From Sva-07 sp963716095 (lineage in GTDB: Bacteria > Actinomycetota > Acidimicrobiia > Acidimicrobiales > Ilumatobacteraceae), in contig CAVQSV010000003.1 in NCBI GenBank assembly GCA_963716095.1, positions 53,803-117,802 of the forward strand: a DNA stretch of 64,000 nucleotides, written 5' to 3'. The notes below the pieces were generated by a model. It was not told where the DNA came from and made no database searches. It saw only the letters and a list, made by a program, of their open reading frames with translations. A program made the position numbers and the translations under genes. Positions 13,781 to 22,793 of the stretch are shown one piece after another (position 1 is the first letter of the stretch; every line of letters begins with the position of its first letter).

Positions 13781-14894
13781 TCACACGCTCAGGAGCGTGA
13801 CGGCATCGAGTTCGAGTGCTGCGGAGAACGAACGGACCGCCATGTCGTGGACGAGCTCGCGCCCCCGCTCGTTCGCCGGATCGAGCTGGGCCCCGCCGAT
13901 CACCGCCATCGCCGTCATCGAGGCCGTACCGCGCCGGTAGTCCTGCCAGGCCTGGTCGAACGAGTACCCGTCGGGCTCGCCGCCCAGCGTCGAGCACAGC
14001 TGGTCGTACCAGGCTGCGACGATCTCGCGATCGTGTTCACGCCTGGCCTCGGCGGTCATCGACTGCGTGATCAGATAGGCGATGTCACCGACGCCGTCCC
14101 CTCGATACGCGAGCTGCCAATCGAGGACACCCACGTGGCCCTCGTCGTCGACGGTGTCGTCGAACATCAGGTTGTCGGCGCGGAAGTCGCCGTGGCACAC
14201 GGTGATCGGTGACGTCTCGAACATCTCGTGAATCGTCGACTCCCACGTGGCCCCGACCCGCTCCCCCAGCGCCACTGCCCCATCGGGGAGGTCGTCGCCG
14301 AATCGATCGAGGAACACCGGCCACGCCTCCCGGAACGACTGGGCCGCGCCGAGCACCTCGGGATCGATCGCCCGTGGCATCCATCCGAGAGCGTCGAGCC
14401 CCGGCGACCTCCAGAACTGGGCGTGCACTCGCGCAATCGCTCGCGCGGCCTCCACAGCACGGGCCGGGTCGAGACCGACGATCTGACTCGCCATCGTGCG
14501 ACCACCGAAGTCCTCGAGCAACAGGACGAACTCGCCCTGGTCGGTGTCGATGTGATTGAACAGGCACTCCGGTGTCCGCGCAGCGACCTTGCCCCCCAGG
14601 TGCTCGGTAGAAGCGGCCTTCGCGTTCGTAGAACCTGAAGTGATCACCGACACCTCGGTTCTCGGGAAGGTTCGACGGCACTTTCAGGATCACGCTCGAC
14701 GGTGCGCTGAGCGCCCGACCTCCGTACCTCAGGGTGAGCCGGGCGAGTTCGCACATCAGCCCGACGCCCTCCCCGATGCGGTCGTGCTCGACTTCGGCGA
14801 CCACCGTGTCGGCCCCGATCACGCCGGTCGAGCGCAAGGCCTCGGTGACGAACTCCGGCGTTGCGCCCTCTGTCGTGGTTGGCACGTGTGCCAT
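13781..14894 (-). pseudogene. Aminoglycoside/ecdysteroid-kinase-like phosphotransferase, frameshifted
   Basis: Two overlapping frames make up one protein-kinase-like phosphotransferase of about 370 residues. The first starts at ATG 14894 (MAHVPTTTEGATPEFV) and carries the nucleotide-loop region VILKVPSNLPENRGVG and FYEREGRFY; the second, after the shift, carries LLLEDF, the catalytic VCHGDFRADNLMFDD (Brenner motif, Asp and Asn) and VLDWQLAYRG (metal Asp). The break is at a run of six C on the + strand (14592-14597); with five, the chain reads FYRAPGGKVAARTPECLFNH, as in the family. The organismal substrate is unknown; such genes often sit with acyl-CoA genes, as here. Confidence 0.8.
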
Positions 14895-14956
14895 GTTCGA
14901 TCCCCCGATCGCGTCGACTCGGTCACTCGGTGCCCCCGCACCGCCGAGCCGAGACG

Positions 14957-14986
14957 AACGTACTGTCAGGTGGTTGTGACAGTCAA
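14957..14986 (-). promoter_or_regulatory. Promoter with an inverted repeat inside its spacer
   Basis: On the minus strand TTGACT (14986-14981) and TACGTT (14962-14957) are 18 bp apart, a good sigma70-type promoter for the kinase-like gene, with a leader of about 55 nt. An inverted repeat ACTGTCA / TGACAGT (14962-14968 and 14977-14983, 8-nt spacer) covers the spacer and both box edges, the position expected for a repressor operator. The regulator is not identified. Confidence 0.55.
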
Positions 14987-15007
14987 CGAGACAGGGGTCA
15001 CGTCTGG

Positions 15008-16205
15008 TCAGGTGATGTCGCGGAGTTCGTCGAGGATCTCATCGGTGTGCTCACCGAGCCGCGGCACGGGGCCGGCGGTGATCGAGTGGCCGTCGAAGTC
15101 GACCGGGGTGGCAACTGCTCGGAACGGTTCCTCCCCACGGCGAGGTGTCATCTCGACGAACCCTGCCTGCGCCTGCGGATCGGCGATCACGTCGACGATC
15201 GATTGCACCGGAGCCCACCACACGTCGTGCTCGTCGAAGCGCTCGGCCCACTCTCCCAATGGACGGGCCGCGAAGGCCAGGTCGAATTCGGCGATCAAGT
15301 CCACCGCATGCGTCATCCGAGCCGTGGCATCGACGTACCGGGGATCGTCGGCGAGGTCGGGGCGATCGATGGCTGCCAGCACCTTCGGCCAGTGCCGGTC
15401 GGCTTCGAGGCAGATCAGCCAGAAGACCCGGTCGTCACCGGCCCGGTAGCAGTTGATCAGCGGCGCCCGGTTGCGGTCGCGTGGCTTGGTCGACTCACGA
15501 CGATCGAAGCGCAACTGGATCCCGAAGTCCCACGCGATCGAGTACATCCCGGTGCGCAGCAGGCTCGTCGAGACCAGGCCGCCACGACCCGTCCGCTCGC
15601 GCTCGAACAGCTTTGCCATCACCCCTGCGGCGAGCGTCATGCCGGTCTGATGGTCGCCCATCCCCGACCGCAGCCCAGGAGGCATCTCGCCAGGTGGCAC
15701 CATCGTGTGCGCCAGACCCGAGCGGGCCCAGAACGCACCGATGTCGTAGCCGGCTCGGTCGCGATCCTCGCCCTCGAGGCCGTAGCCGGAGATCGCCCCG
15801 TAGACCAGGCGGGGGTGGCGGGCACAGATGCGGTCGGGCCCGAGCTCCAGGCGCTCGAGCGCTCCTGGCCGCATGTTGGTCACCAGCACGTCGGCGGTCG
15901 AGAGCAGCCGATCGAACGCCGCATGGTCGTCGAAGTCGCGCAGGTCGAGCACCATCGACCGCTTGCTGCGATTGTCGACCTCGAACGGGGGCACCGGCAT
16001 CGACCCGTCGAGGCCGACCGAGCCGAACACCGCACGCTGCGGGTCACCGCCCGGCCGGTTCGACCTTGATGACGTCGGCACCCCAGTCGGCCATGATCCC
16101 GCCGGCAGCCGGCCCTGCGACCCACACGCCGAGCTCGACGACCCGCACCCCGGCGAGCGGTCCGGCACCGAGGTCACCGGTCGCGGAACTCGACGACTCC
16201 TCCAT
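15008..16205 (-). pseudogene. CaiB/BaiF family (class III) CoA-transferase, frameshifted
   Basis: Transfers CoA between carboxylic acids, judged by family. The N-terminal part, from ATG 16205, includes LAGVRVVELGVWVAGPAAGG and ADWGADVIKVEPAG, the standard opening of class III enzymes; the remainder is in another frame starting GGDPQRAVFGSVG and continuing through NRSKRSMVLDLR, the aspartate region LLSTADVLVTNMRPG and the C-terminal WWAPVQSIVD. At about 16045-16052 a single extra G in CCGGGCGG stops the first frame. With it removed, the chain is about 398 residues, normal for the family. The ATG overlaps the stop of the VOC gene upstream, so the two were one transcript. Confidence 0.82.
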
Positions 16206-16669
16206 CAGCTCAACGCTTCGGTGACACTCGACGGCGCCTGAACCAACTCGATCAACACGCCCTCGCCGCTGCGTGGTGTGTCGTCGTTGCCCTTCGGGTG
16301 GATGAAGCACACGTCGTAGCCGGCGGCACCCTTGCGGATTCCGCCCGGAGTGAATCGAACGCCCTGTTCGGTGAGCCAGTCGACGCATGCGGCGAGGTCG
16401 TCGATCCAGACACCGATGTGGTTGAGCGTCGGCACGTGCACCTTCGGCGACCGCTCGGGGTCGAGCGGCTGCATCAGGTCGATCTCGACGGCGTGGGGAC
16501 CATCGCCGAGGCGCAGGATGTCCTCGTCGACGTTCTCCGATTCGCTGACGTAGTCGCTCACCTTCTCCACTCCGAGCAGACCGGTCCACAGACCGGTGAG
16601 CGCCCCCTTGTCGAGACCGCCGATGGCGATCTGTTGGAGCCCGAGCACGCGAAATGGACGATTGGTCAT
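16205..16669 (-). CDS. VOC (glyoxalase/methylmalonyl-CoA epimerase-like) family protein
   Basis: A 154-residue protein with two beta-alpha-beta-beta-beta units. Candidate metal ligands are His in LNHIGVWIDD (about 85) and Glu in VLIELVQAP (about 144); in the first unit the usual His is replaced by Gln in LQQIAIGG, though Gln can also be a ligand. The layout resembles methylmalonyl-CoA epimerase and related lyases. Its TGA overlaps the ATG of the CoA-transferase gene, suggesting a joint acyl-CoA pathway. ATG 16669 begins MTNRPFRVLG just before the first strand. Divergent from the ABC1 kinase gene. Confidence 0.78.
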   Translation of the reverse strand: MTNRPFRVLGLQQIAIGGLDKGALTGLWTGLLGVEKVSDYVSESENVDEDILRLGDGPHAVEIDLMQPLDPERSPKVHVPTLNHIGVWIDDLAACVDWLTEQGVRFTPGGIRKGAAGYDVCFIHPKGNDDTPRSGEGVLIELVQAPSSVTEALS

Positions 16670-16723
16670 GACGCGATGTTGCCTCGCGGCGACGAATCTC
16701 CGAGAATCCGGCATCATGTTCGG

Positions 16724-18358
16724 GTGACTACTGCCCCCGCCGAGACCGAACGACCCTCGGACCTCGCCTGGGGTTCGTTCACCGACGAAGCGCCGTGGGA
16801 ACTCGACCGCGACGACATTCGTTGGTCGCACCTCGCCGCTCGACTTCGCCGCCAGGCGCAGGCCGAGGTGCCCGGTCTGACCAAGCCATCGAAGCTGCCG
16901 CCCGGCTCTCGTGTGCTCACCGTCGTCGCGCATCTCGGTACTGCGATCGCTCCGTGGATGCTGAAGAAGCGGCGCAAGAAGTTCGACACGCCCGAAGCGA
17001 GTCGGACCGACGTGTCGCAGCGTCTTCGACTCGCGGCCGAAGCGCTCGGACCCACCTACATCAAACTCGGGCAGATCATCTCCTCCGGCGAGGGGCTGTT
17101 CCCCGCCGAGCTGGTCAGCGAATTCAAGAAGTGCCGCGACCAGGTTCCCGCCGAGTCGTTCGAGGAGGTCCGCCTCACCGTCGAGCAAGACCTCGGCGCC
17201 CGCCTCGAGGACATGTTCTCGTGGTTCGACGAGACGCCACTCGCTGCGGCATCGATCGCGCAGGTCCACGCCGCAACGTTGCACACCGGCGAGAACGTGG
17301 TGGTCAAGGTGCAGCGCACGACGGTGGCCAAACTGGTCCGCAAGGACCTGCGGGTGATGGCGTGGCTCGCGCCCTACCTCGTGGGACGCATCCCGGTGGC
17401 TGCGCTCGCGAACCCGCCGGCGCTCGTCGAGCTGTTCGCCGAGACGATCGTCGAAGAGCTCGACTTCCGGATGGAAGCAGCCAACATGCTCGACGTCGCC
17501 GCGATGCTCCACGATCTCGACCAGCACCAGTACATCGTCCCGCGCCCGCACCCTCGCCTGGTCACCAAGCGGGTCCTGGTGATGGAGCGGGTGTACGGCT
17601 TCAACTTCGACGACGTCCACGGCATGCAGGGCGCCGGCATCGACACCGAACAAGTCGTGCGCACCGCGATGGTCGCGTTCATGGAGGGCGCCATCGTCGA
17701 GGGTGTGTTCCACGGCGATCTGCACGGCGGCAACCTGTTCGTCCTCGCCGACGGACGCACCGCACTTCTCGACTACGGCATCGTGGGACGACTCACGGGC
17801 GCCCGCCGCAATGCGTTCCTCAGGCTGATGCTCGGCGCCACGACGAACGACGTCCGCACCCAGATGGCCGCGTTACGCGACCTCGGAGCACTCCCCATGG
17901 ACACCGACCTCGAGGCGGTCATCAAGGATCTCCGCCTCGAAGACGAGGTGATCGACCCGACCACGCTCACCGGTGAGGAAATGGTCCAAGAGGTACAGCG
18001 GATCGTCAAGGCGCTCCTCGGGTACGGAGCAAAGCTTCCCAAAGAGCTGATGCTGTACGTGAAGAACATGGTGTTCCTCGACGGTGCGATCGCCCGCCTC
18101 GCACCCGATCTCGACCTGCTCGGCGAGGTGGCCAACATCTCGATGATGTTCGCCCAGAAGCACGGCGAGCGCCTCGGGCGTGAGCTCGGTGTCGACCCGA
18201 ACACCGTCGAGTTCGACATGGACGGGGTTCGCGCCAGCATCGGTCTCGACTCGTCGGTCAATTCGTTGACGTACCGCGAGCTGCAAGATCGACGCGAGCT
18301 CATCCAGAAGCGGATGCGCGAGCACGTCGAAGCCGAACGCCCGAAGCTCGGCAAGTAG
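16724..18358 (+). CDS. ABC1/UbiB-family atypical kinase
   Basis: A 544-residue member of the ABC1/ADCK/UbiB family of atypical kinase-like ATPases, linked to isoprenoid-quinone or lipid metabolism. Visible: the KxGQ helix in YIKLGQIISSGEGLFP (about 111-126), SIAQVHAA (Ala-rich nucleotide loop), VVKVQ (Lys), EELDFRMEAAN (ExD), the catalytic GDLHGGNLF (about 331) and metal-binding LLDYGIVG. No clear transmembrane pair at the C-terminus, unlike proteobacterial UbiB. GTG 16724 is chosen because similarity (SDLAWGSFTDEAPWELD) follows closely. nucS follows after 11 bp in the same direction. Confidence 0.87.
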   Translation: MTTAPAETERPSDLAWGSFTDEAPWELDRDDIRWSHLAARLRRQAQAEVPGLTKPSKLPPGSRVLTVVAHLGTAIAPWMLKKRRKKFDTPEASRTDVSQRLRLAAEALGPTYIKLGQIISSGEGLFPAELVSEFKKCRDQVPAESFEEVRLTVEQDLGARLEDMFSWFDETPLAAASIAQVHAATLHTGENVVVKVQRTTVAKLVRKDLRVMAWLAPYLVGRIPVAALANPPALVELFAETIVEELDFRMEAANMLDVAAMLHDLDQHQYIVPRPHPRLVTKRVLVMERVYGFNFDDVHGMQGAGIDTEQVVRTAMVAFMEGAIVEGVFHGDLHGGNLFVLADGRTALLDYGIVGRLTGARRNAFLRLMLGATTNDVRTQMAALRDLGALPMDTDLEAVIKDLRLEDEVIDPTTLTGEEMVQEVQRIVKALLGYGAKLPKELMLYVKNMVFLDGAIARLAPDLDLLGEVANISMMFAQKHGERLGRELGVDPNTVEFDMDGVRASIGLDSSVNSLTYRELQDRRELIQKRMREHVEAERPKLGK

Positions 18359-18369
18359 CGTCACTGCCC

Positions 18370-19029
18370 GTGCGCTTGGTGATCGCCCGTTGTTCCGTCG
18401 ACTATGCCGGTCGACTCGACGCTCATCTCCCCGAAGCCAACCGGCTGATCATGGTGAAGGCCGACGGTTGTGTGGCGATCCATGCCGACGGCGGCGCGTA
18501 CAAGCCGCTCAACTGGATGAACGCGCCGAACACGCTCGTCGACAACGGTGATCACTGGGTGGTCACCAATCCGAAGCAGGAGACGCTGACGATCAAGCTC
18601 CACGAGGTGCTCAGCGACGTCTCGGAGGAGTTGGGCGAGGACCCAGGCCTGCAGAAGGACGGTGTCGAGGCCCACCTCCAGGAGTTGCTGGCCGCGAGCC
18701 CGCAGGCGATCGAGGAGGGCCTCACGCTGGTGCGCCGTGAGTATCCAACGGCGATCGGGCCGATCGACCTGGTGTGCCGCGACGAGACGAACATGGTGGT
18801 GGCTGTCGAAGTGAAGCGGCGCGGCGACATCGACGGCGTCGAACAGCTGGGCCGCTACATCGAGCGGCTGCAGCTCGATTCGTCGCTCGGCGAGATCCGC
18901 GGAGTGTTCGTCGCCCAGTCGATCAAGCCGCAGGCCAAGGTGCTCGCCGAGGCCCGCGGCCTGCGCTGGGTCGAGGTCGACTACGACACGCTGCGCGGCA
19001 TGAAGCCCGACGATCTCCGCCTCTTCTGA
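18370..19029 (+). CDS. nucS: Mismatch-specific endonuclease NucS (EndoMS)
   Basis: A 219-residue endonuclease that cleaves both strands at mismatches such as G-T and serves as the mismatch-repair nuclease of actinobacteria and archaea lacking MutS/MutL. The N-terminal beta domain (MRLVIARCSVDYAGRL) and the RecB-like nuclease domain with GPIDLVCRD followed by VAVEVKRRGDIDGVEQLGRY (Asp, Glu, Lys of the active site, about 137-165) are both complete. GTG 18370 matches the normal NucS start. Actinobacterial NucS usually ends in a sliding-clamp-binding tail; here LRGMKPDDLRLF plays that place. Confidence 0.93.
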   Translation: MRLVIARCSVDYAGRLDAHLPEANRLIMVKADGCVAIHADGGAYKPLNWMNAPNTLVDNGDHWVVTNPKQETLTIKLHEVLSDVSEELGEDPGLQKDGVEAHLQELLAASPQAIEEGLTLVRREYPTAIGPIDLVCRDETNMVVAVEVKRRGDIDGVEQLGRYIERLQLDSSLGEIRGVFVAQSIKPQAKVLAEARGLRWVEVDYDTLRGMKPDDLRLF

Positions 19030-19030
19030 C

Positions 19031-19063
19031 GATCACGCCAGGGGTCAGACCCCAGACGTGATC
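19031..19063. repeat. GATCACG/GGGGTC palindrome, single copy
   Basis: One 33-bp unit with GATCACG outer arms and GGGGTC/GACCCC inner stem, starting 2 bp after the nucS stop, between nucS and the converging lipoprotein gene. It differs from the unit at 12027 only near the right arm. A half copy of the GTTACnnnTGGTGTC palindrome (GACACCAAACGT) follows at 19076-19087. Confidence 0.65.
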
Positions 19064-19091
19064 GGTTGCTCAGCCGACACCAAACGTCACA

Positions 19092-19951
19092 TCACCCACA
19101 GATGGTGCCGGGAAGCATCGGCTTGGCGAGCACCTGGTAGGTCACGTCGGCATCGGTGAAGAACGTGAGCTGGTCGGCCGCCAGCAGGGTGTCGCCGACC
19201 TCCGCTGCTGACACCACCGTGCACGTCGGTGCATCGGCCAGGCGAACCGTGCTGTCGTCCGGCCAGTCGACCACGGTGGGCTCGATGCCGTCGGTGCCGT
19301 ATGCCGAGAGATCGTCGACGACCACGGCCTCGATGCCGTACTCACCGGTTCGAAGATGTCTGGATCTCCGGTCGGTCCGGGCGAGACGAGCGCCGTCAGC
19401 TCGTCGATGAAGTCGAGCAGCGCCTGACGCTCGGGCGTTGCTGCGTCGGCGCCGTCGTCACCCGGGCCGCCTCCGAGACCGAGTGCGTATGCCGAGTGGA
19501 CGTAGGTGTCGCCGTTGACGTTGATCGTCACCTCCGCGGTCGAGGCGTCGGCGATGTTCGTCGGCTGCTCGTAGTCGACGTCCTGGAGGAGTCCGGCTTC
19601 GTCGGCCGCGGCCAAGGCTTCCTGGATGCCGTCTTCGCCAATCGACCAGACCTGCACCGCGGGAAGCAACGGTCCCGGGTAGATCTCGATCTGGGCGCCC
19701 GGCGAGAAGCTGCGGCCATCGCCCGAGATCAGCACGTTCGGAGTCTGCCTGAACGCGAAGTCACGGGGCATGAACCCACCGACTTCGGCGTACTCGATGA
19801 CCAGGTCGTCGGCACCGGTCGGATGTTGGTATCCGTCGACGACAGGGGGCAACGAGTCGCCCGCACCCGTCGAGTCGGAGTCGCTTCCACAAGCGGCAAG
19901 TCCGAGAGCAGCAGCCAACAGAACGGGAACGATGCGCTTGTCCATACCCAT
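19092..19951 (-). CDS. Predicted secreted lipoprotein, C-terminus frameshifted
   Basis: Starts MGMDKRIVPVLLAAALGLAACGSD: a signal peptide with lipobox LAAC, so it is probably anchored outside the membrane. ATG 19951 has GGGAAG 6 nt upstream. The mature part (EYAEVGGFMPRDFAFRQTPN, then VQVWSIGEDGIQEAL) resembles no family I recognise. Near 19345 the frame breaks: one base appears missing in aaccggtgag, after which GEYGIEAVVVDDLSAYG continues in another frame to the stop at 19092. Without correction, translation would run in the wrong frame to 19142. About 286 residues when repaired. Flanked by palindromes on both sides. Confidence 0.7.
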
Positions 19952-19982
19952 TTGACGCTTCCCGATCCGCTGCGGTTCAACA

Positions 19983-20021
19983 CGCTGTTGCGTTTGGTGT
20001 CTGACACCAAACGTAACAGCG
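19983..20021. repeat. GTTACnnnTGGTGTC palindrome upstream of mscR
   Basis: Nineteen-bp arms with one mismatch around a central T at 20002; core TTTGGTGTC/GACACCAAA. It sits between the divergent lipoprotein and mscR genes and ends one base before the mscR -10 box (TACGTT, 20023-20028), so it covers the -35 region. The same design with a different 3-bp segment is at 44513-44545. Either an operator, a hairpin, or a dispersed repeat. Confidence 0.6.
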
Positions 20022-20035
20022 CTACGTTCGCAGGC

Positions 20036-21121
20036 ATGAGTCAACAAGTTCGAGGCATCATCGCTCGCGCCAAGGGCGAGCCCGTCACGATGGAGACCAT
20101 CGTCATTCCCGACCCCGGCCCCGGCGAAGCCGTGGTGGTGATCCAGGCCTGTGGGGTCTGCCACACCGATCTGCACTACCGCGAGGGCGGAATCAACGAC
20201 GAGTTCCCGTTCCTGCTCGGCCACGAAGCAGCCGGCGTCGTGGAATCGGTCGGCGAGGGTGTCACCGACGTCGTCCCCGGCGACTACGTGATCCTCAACT
20301 GGCGGGCGGTCTGCGGCGACTGCCGGGCTTGCCGTCGTGGCGAGGCCCAGTACTGCTTCAACACGCACAACGCCACCCAGAAGATGACCCTCACGGACGG
20401 CACCGAGCTGTCGGCCGCACTCGGCATCGGAGCGTTCTGCGACAAGACGCTGGTGGCCGCCGGCCAGTGCACCAAGGTCGACCCGGCCGCCTCCCCCGCG
20501 GCGGCAGGCCTCCTCGGCTGCGGTGTGATGGCCGGTATCGGTGCCACGTTGAACACCGCTGGCGTCACACGCGGCCAGTCGGTCGCCGTGTTCGGCTGCG
20601 GTGGCGTCGGCGATGCGGCGATCGCCGGGGCGCGCCTGGCTGGCGCCTCGACGATCATCGGCGTGGACATCGACGACCGCAAGCTCGAGTGGGCACAGGG
20701 GTTCGGTGCCACCCACGTGTGCAACTCGAAAGAGACCGATCCGGTCGAGTTCATCCGTTCGGTCACCGACGGTTTCGGTGCCGACGTGTGCATCGAGGCC
20801 ATCGGCCACCCCGAGGTGTACAAGCAGGCATTCGAAGCCCGCGACCTCGCCGGCACCGTCGTGCTGGTCGGTGTCCCGAACCCCGAGATGACGCTGGAGC
20901 TCCCGTTCATCGACGTCTTCGGACGCGGCGGCGCACTGAAGTCGTCGTGGTACGGCGACTGTCTGCCGTCGCGAGACTTCCCCATGCTGATCGACCTCTA
21001 CCTCCAAGGACGACTCGACCTCGACGGATTCGTGTCCGAGACGATCGGTCTCGACGGTGTCGAGGAGGCGTTCCACAAGATGGAACGCGGCGAGGTCCTC
21101 CGCAGCGTGGTGGTGTTCTGA
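20036..21121 (+). CDS. mscR: S-(hydroxymethyl)mycothiol dehydrogenase (mycothiol-dependent formaldehyde dehydrogenase)
   Basis: A 361-residue zinc medium-chain dehydrogenase that oxidises the formaldehyde-mycothiol adduct with NAD+, also able in homologues to reduce S-nitrosomycothiol. Visible: start MSQQVRGIIARAKGEPV typical of the mycothiol branch, catalytic zinc ligands GVCHTDLH (Cys about 39) and GHEAAGVV (His-Glu), the four-Cys structural zinc site CGDCRACRRGEAQYC (about 93-107), and the NAD site GCGGVGDA (about 187) with VDIDDRK. Start ATG 20036 lies 7 nt after TACGTT. Implies mycothiol production. Followed by an MBL hydrolase 14 bp downstream, the same pairing as in mycobacteria. Confidence 0.9.
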   Translation: MSQQVRGIIARAKGEPVTMETIVIPDPGPGEAVVVIQACGVCHTDLHYREGGINDEFPFLLGHEAAGVVESVGEGVTDVVPGDYVILNWRAVCGDCRACRRGEAQYCFNTHNATQKMTLTDGTELSAALGIGAFCDKTLVAAGQCTKVDPAASPAAAGLLGCGVMAGIGATLNTAGVTRGQSVAVFGCGGVGDAAIAGARLAGASTIIGVDIDDRKLEWAQGFGATHVCNSKETDPVEFIRSVTDGFGADVCIEAIGHPEVYKQAFEARDLAGTVVLVGVPNPEMTLELPFIDVFGRGGALKSSWYGDCLPSRDFPMLIDLYLQGRLDLDGFVSETIGLDGVEEAFHKMERGEVLRSVVVF

Positions 21122-21135
21122 TGGTGGTGCTGTAG

Positions 21136-21762
21136 ATGTCGATCGAACTGGTCACCACCGACGGAATCTTCGCTCTCGACGGAGGCGAATGGGAGGTGAC
21201 CAACAACATCTGGATCGTCGGCGACGACAGTGAGGTCGTGGTGTTCGACGCTGCACACGACCATGCCGCGATCGTCGATGCCGTCGACGGGAGACACGTG
21301 CGGGCGATCGTGCTGACCCACGGCCACAACGACCACATCAACGCCGCTGTCCCGCTGCGAGATGCCGTGGACGCACCGATCCTGCTGCACCCCGACGATC
21401 GCATGCTGTGGGATGTCGTTTGGCCGAACGACACGCCTGATCGCCCCCTCACACCGGGCGAACGCCTGACGGTGGGCGGCCACGAGATCACCGTGCTGCA
21501 CACCCCTGGCCACTCCCCCGGCTGTTGCAGCTTCCACGACGACGGCGCCGACGCGGTGTTCAGCGGCGACACCCTGTTCTGTGGTGGACCCGGCGCCACC
21601 GGACGGAGTTTCAGCGACGAACCGACGATCCTGCGGTCGATCCGCGACACCCTGCTCGCCCTACCCGACCACACCGTCGTGCACACCGGTCATGGGGACA
21701 CGACCACCATCGGGGCCGAACGCGACGGCGTACTCGTCCGTGCCGCCGAACTCGGGCTCTAG
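21136..21762 (+). CDS. Metallo-beta-lactamase-fold hydrolase next to mscR
   Basis: A 208-residue MBL-fold protein with a full binuclear metal site: LTHGHNDHINA (HxHxDH, about 62-67), LHTPGHSPGCC (His), FSGDTLF (bridging Asp) and VHTGHGDTT (His). Its position directly after mscR suggests, by gene context known in mycobacteria, that it hydrolyses S-formylmycothiol to formate and mycothiol, completing formaldehyde removal; this is inference. ATG 21136. manA follows after 4 bp, so the three genes are probably one operon. Confidence 0.85.
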   Translation: MSIELVTTDGIFALDGGEWEVTNNIWIVGDDSEVVVFDAAHDHAAIVDAVDGRHVRAIVLTHGHNDHINAAVPLRDAVDAPILLHPDDRMLWDVVWPNDTPDRPLTPGERLTVGGHEITVLHTPGHSPGCCSFHDDGADAVFSGDTLFCGGPGATGRSFSDEPTILRSIRDTLLALPDHTVVHTGHGDTTTIGAERDGVLVRAAELGL

Positions 21763-21766
21763 TCCC

Positions 21767-22735
21767 ATGTCTCGGCCCGTTCCGGTCACGGGTGTCGTCC
21801 AGCACTACGAGTGGGGCGACACCACGTTCATCCCTGAACTGCTCAACCTCACCGCTGACGGACAGCCATGGGCCGAGCTGTGGCTGGGCACCCACCCGAA
21901 CGGCCCGACGGTGTGCGACGACGGCACACCGTTGCGAGAGCTCACCGGCGAGCTGCCCTACCTGGTCAAGGTGCTCGCCGCTGTGCAGCCACTCTCGCTG
22001 CAGGTGCACCCGACCGCCGCGCAAGCCGCCGACGGATTCGCCCGTGGCATCTACCCGGACAACCGCGCCAAACCCGAGCTCCTCTGCGCACTCACGCCGT
22101 TCGACGCGTTGTGCGGGATCCGGCCGATCGCACAGACGCTCACGATTCTCGGAGCGCTCAGCGCCGACTCGCTCGCAAAGACCGTCCGTAACGACGGCAT
22201 CGCCGCCACGATCGAGGGCCTCTACCGGGGAAGGATCGACCCGCACCCGACCATCGTTGCCTGCGCCCGAAGCGACCGGCCCGAAGCACAACTCGTCCAG
22301 CGGCTTGCGCAGCAGTACCCAGACGACCCGAGCGTCGTCGTGACGTTGCTGCTCAATCGAGTGACGTTGCGCCCCGGGGAGGCACTCCACCTCACGGCCG
22401 GCAACCTGCACGCCTATCTCTCGGGGGCGGGCGTCGAGCTGATGGGTGCCAGCGACAACGTCGTGCGCGGCGGCATGACCGAGAAGCACGTCGACGTCGA
22501 CGAATTGCTCCGCATCCTCGACCCCACCCCGCTGGCCCAGCCCGTCATGCCCGGCTCGAACGGGCGGTATCCGCTTCCGGAGGCCGGTTGCACACTCGTC
22601 CGGGTCGAACCCGGCCGATCGCACACCTCGACCGGTCACGAGCTCGCCATCAGCCTGGCGGGCGCGACGCTCTACCTCTCGCCAGGCACGGTCGTCACCC
22701 CGACCACACCAACGTTCGTGGTGACCACTCCGTGA
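21767..22735 (+). CDS. manA: Mannose-6-phosphate isomerase, class I
   Basis: A 322-residue cupin enzyme interconverting mannose 6-phosphate and fructose 6-phosphate, feeding mannosylated glycans or mannose use. The zinc site is recognisable: LSLQVHPTAAQA (Gln, His, about 77-88), NRAKPELLCAL (Glu) and GNLHAYLSGAGVELMGASDN (His and the conserved Arg/Asp end near RGGMTEKHVD). Somewhat shorter than enterobacterial ManA (about 390), as is usual in actinobacteria. ATG 21767 lies 4 bp after the MBL stop. A GATGAG hairpin begins 2 bp beyond its stop. Confidence 0.9.
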   Translation: MSRPVPVTGVVQHYEWGDTTFIPELLNLTADGQPWAELWLGTHPNGPTVCDDGTPLRELTGELPYLVKVLAAVQPLSLQVHPTAAQAADGFARGIYPDNRAKPELLCALTPFDALCGIRPIAQTLTILGALSADSLAKTVRNDGIAATIEGLYRGRIDPHPTIVACARSDRPEAQLVQRLAQQYPDDPSVVVTLLLNRVTLRPGEALHLTAGNLHAYLSGAGVELMGASDNVVRGGMTEKHVDVDELLRILDPTPLAQPVMPGSNGRYPLPEAGCTLVRVEPGRSHTSTGHELAISLAGATLYLSPGTVVTPTTPTFVVTTP

Positions 22736-22737
22736 GA

Positions 22738-22779
22738 GCGATGAGCGAACGAACCGAATACGGCCACTTCGCTCATCGC
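22738..22779. terminator. Bidirectional hairpin, GATGAG family, copy 4
   Basis: Perfect 12-bp arms GCGATGAGCGAA (22738-22749) and TTCGCTCATCGC (22768-22779), with a nested CCG/CGG stem in the loop, filling the 58-bp gap between manA and ispG, which converge. Closest to copy 3. Confidence 0.65.
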
Positions 22780-22793
22780 CTTGGGGAGTGACG

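Noticed and set aside
14592..14597. Programmed -1/+1 frameshift at the G6 run of the kinase
   Set aside because: No slippery heptamer with a downstream pseudoknot was recognisable, and five other unrelated genes have similar single-base shifts, so errors or mutations fit better.
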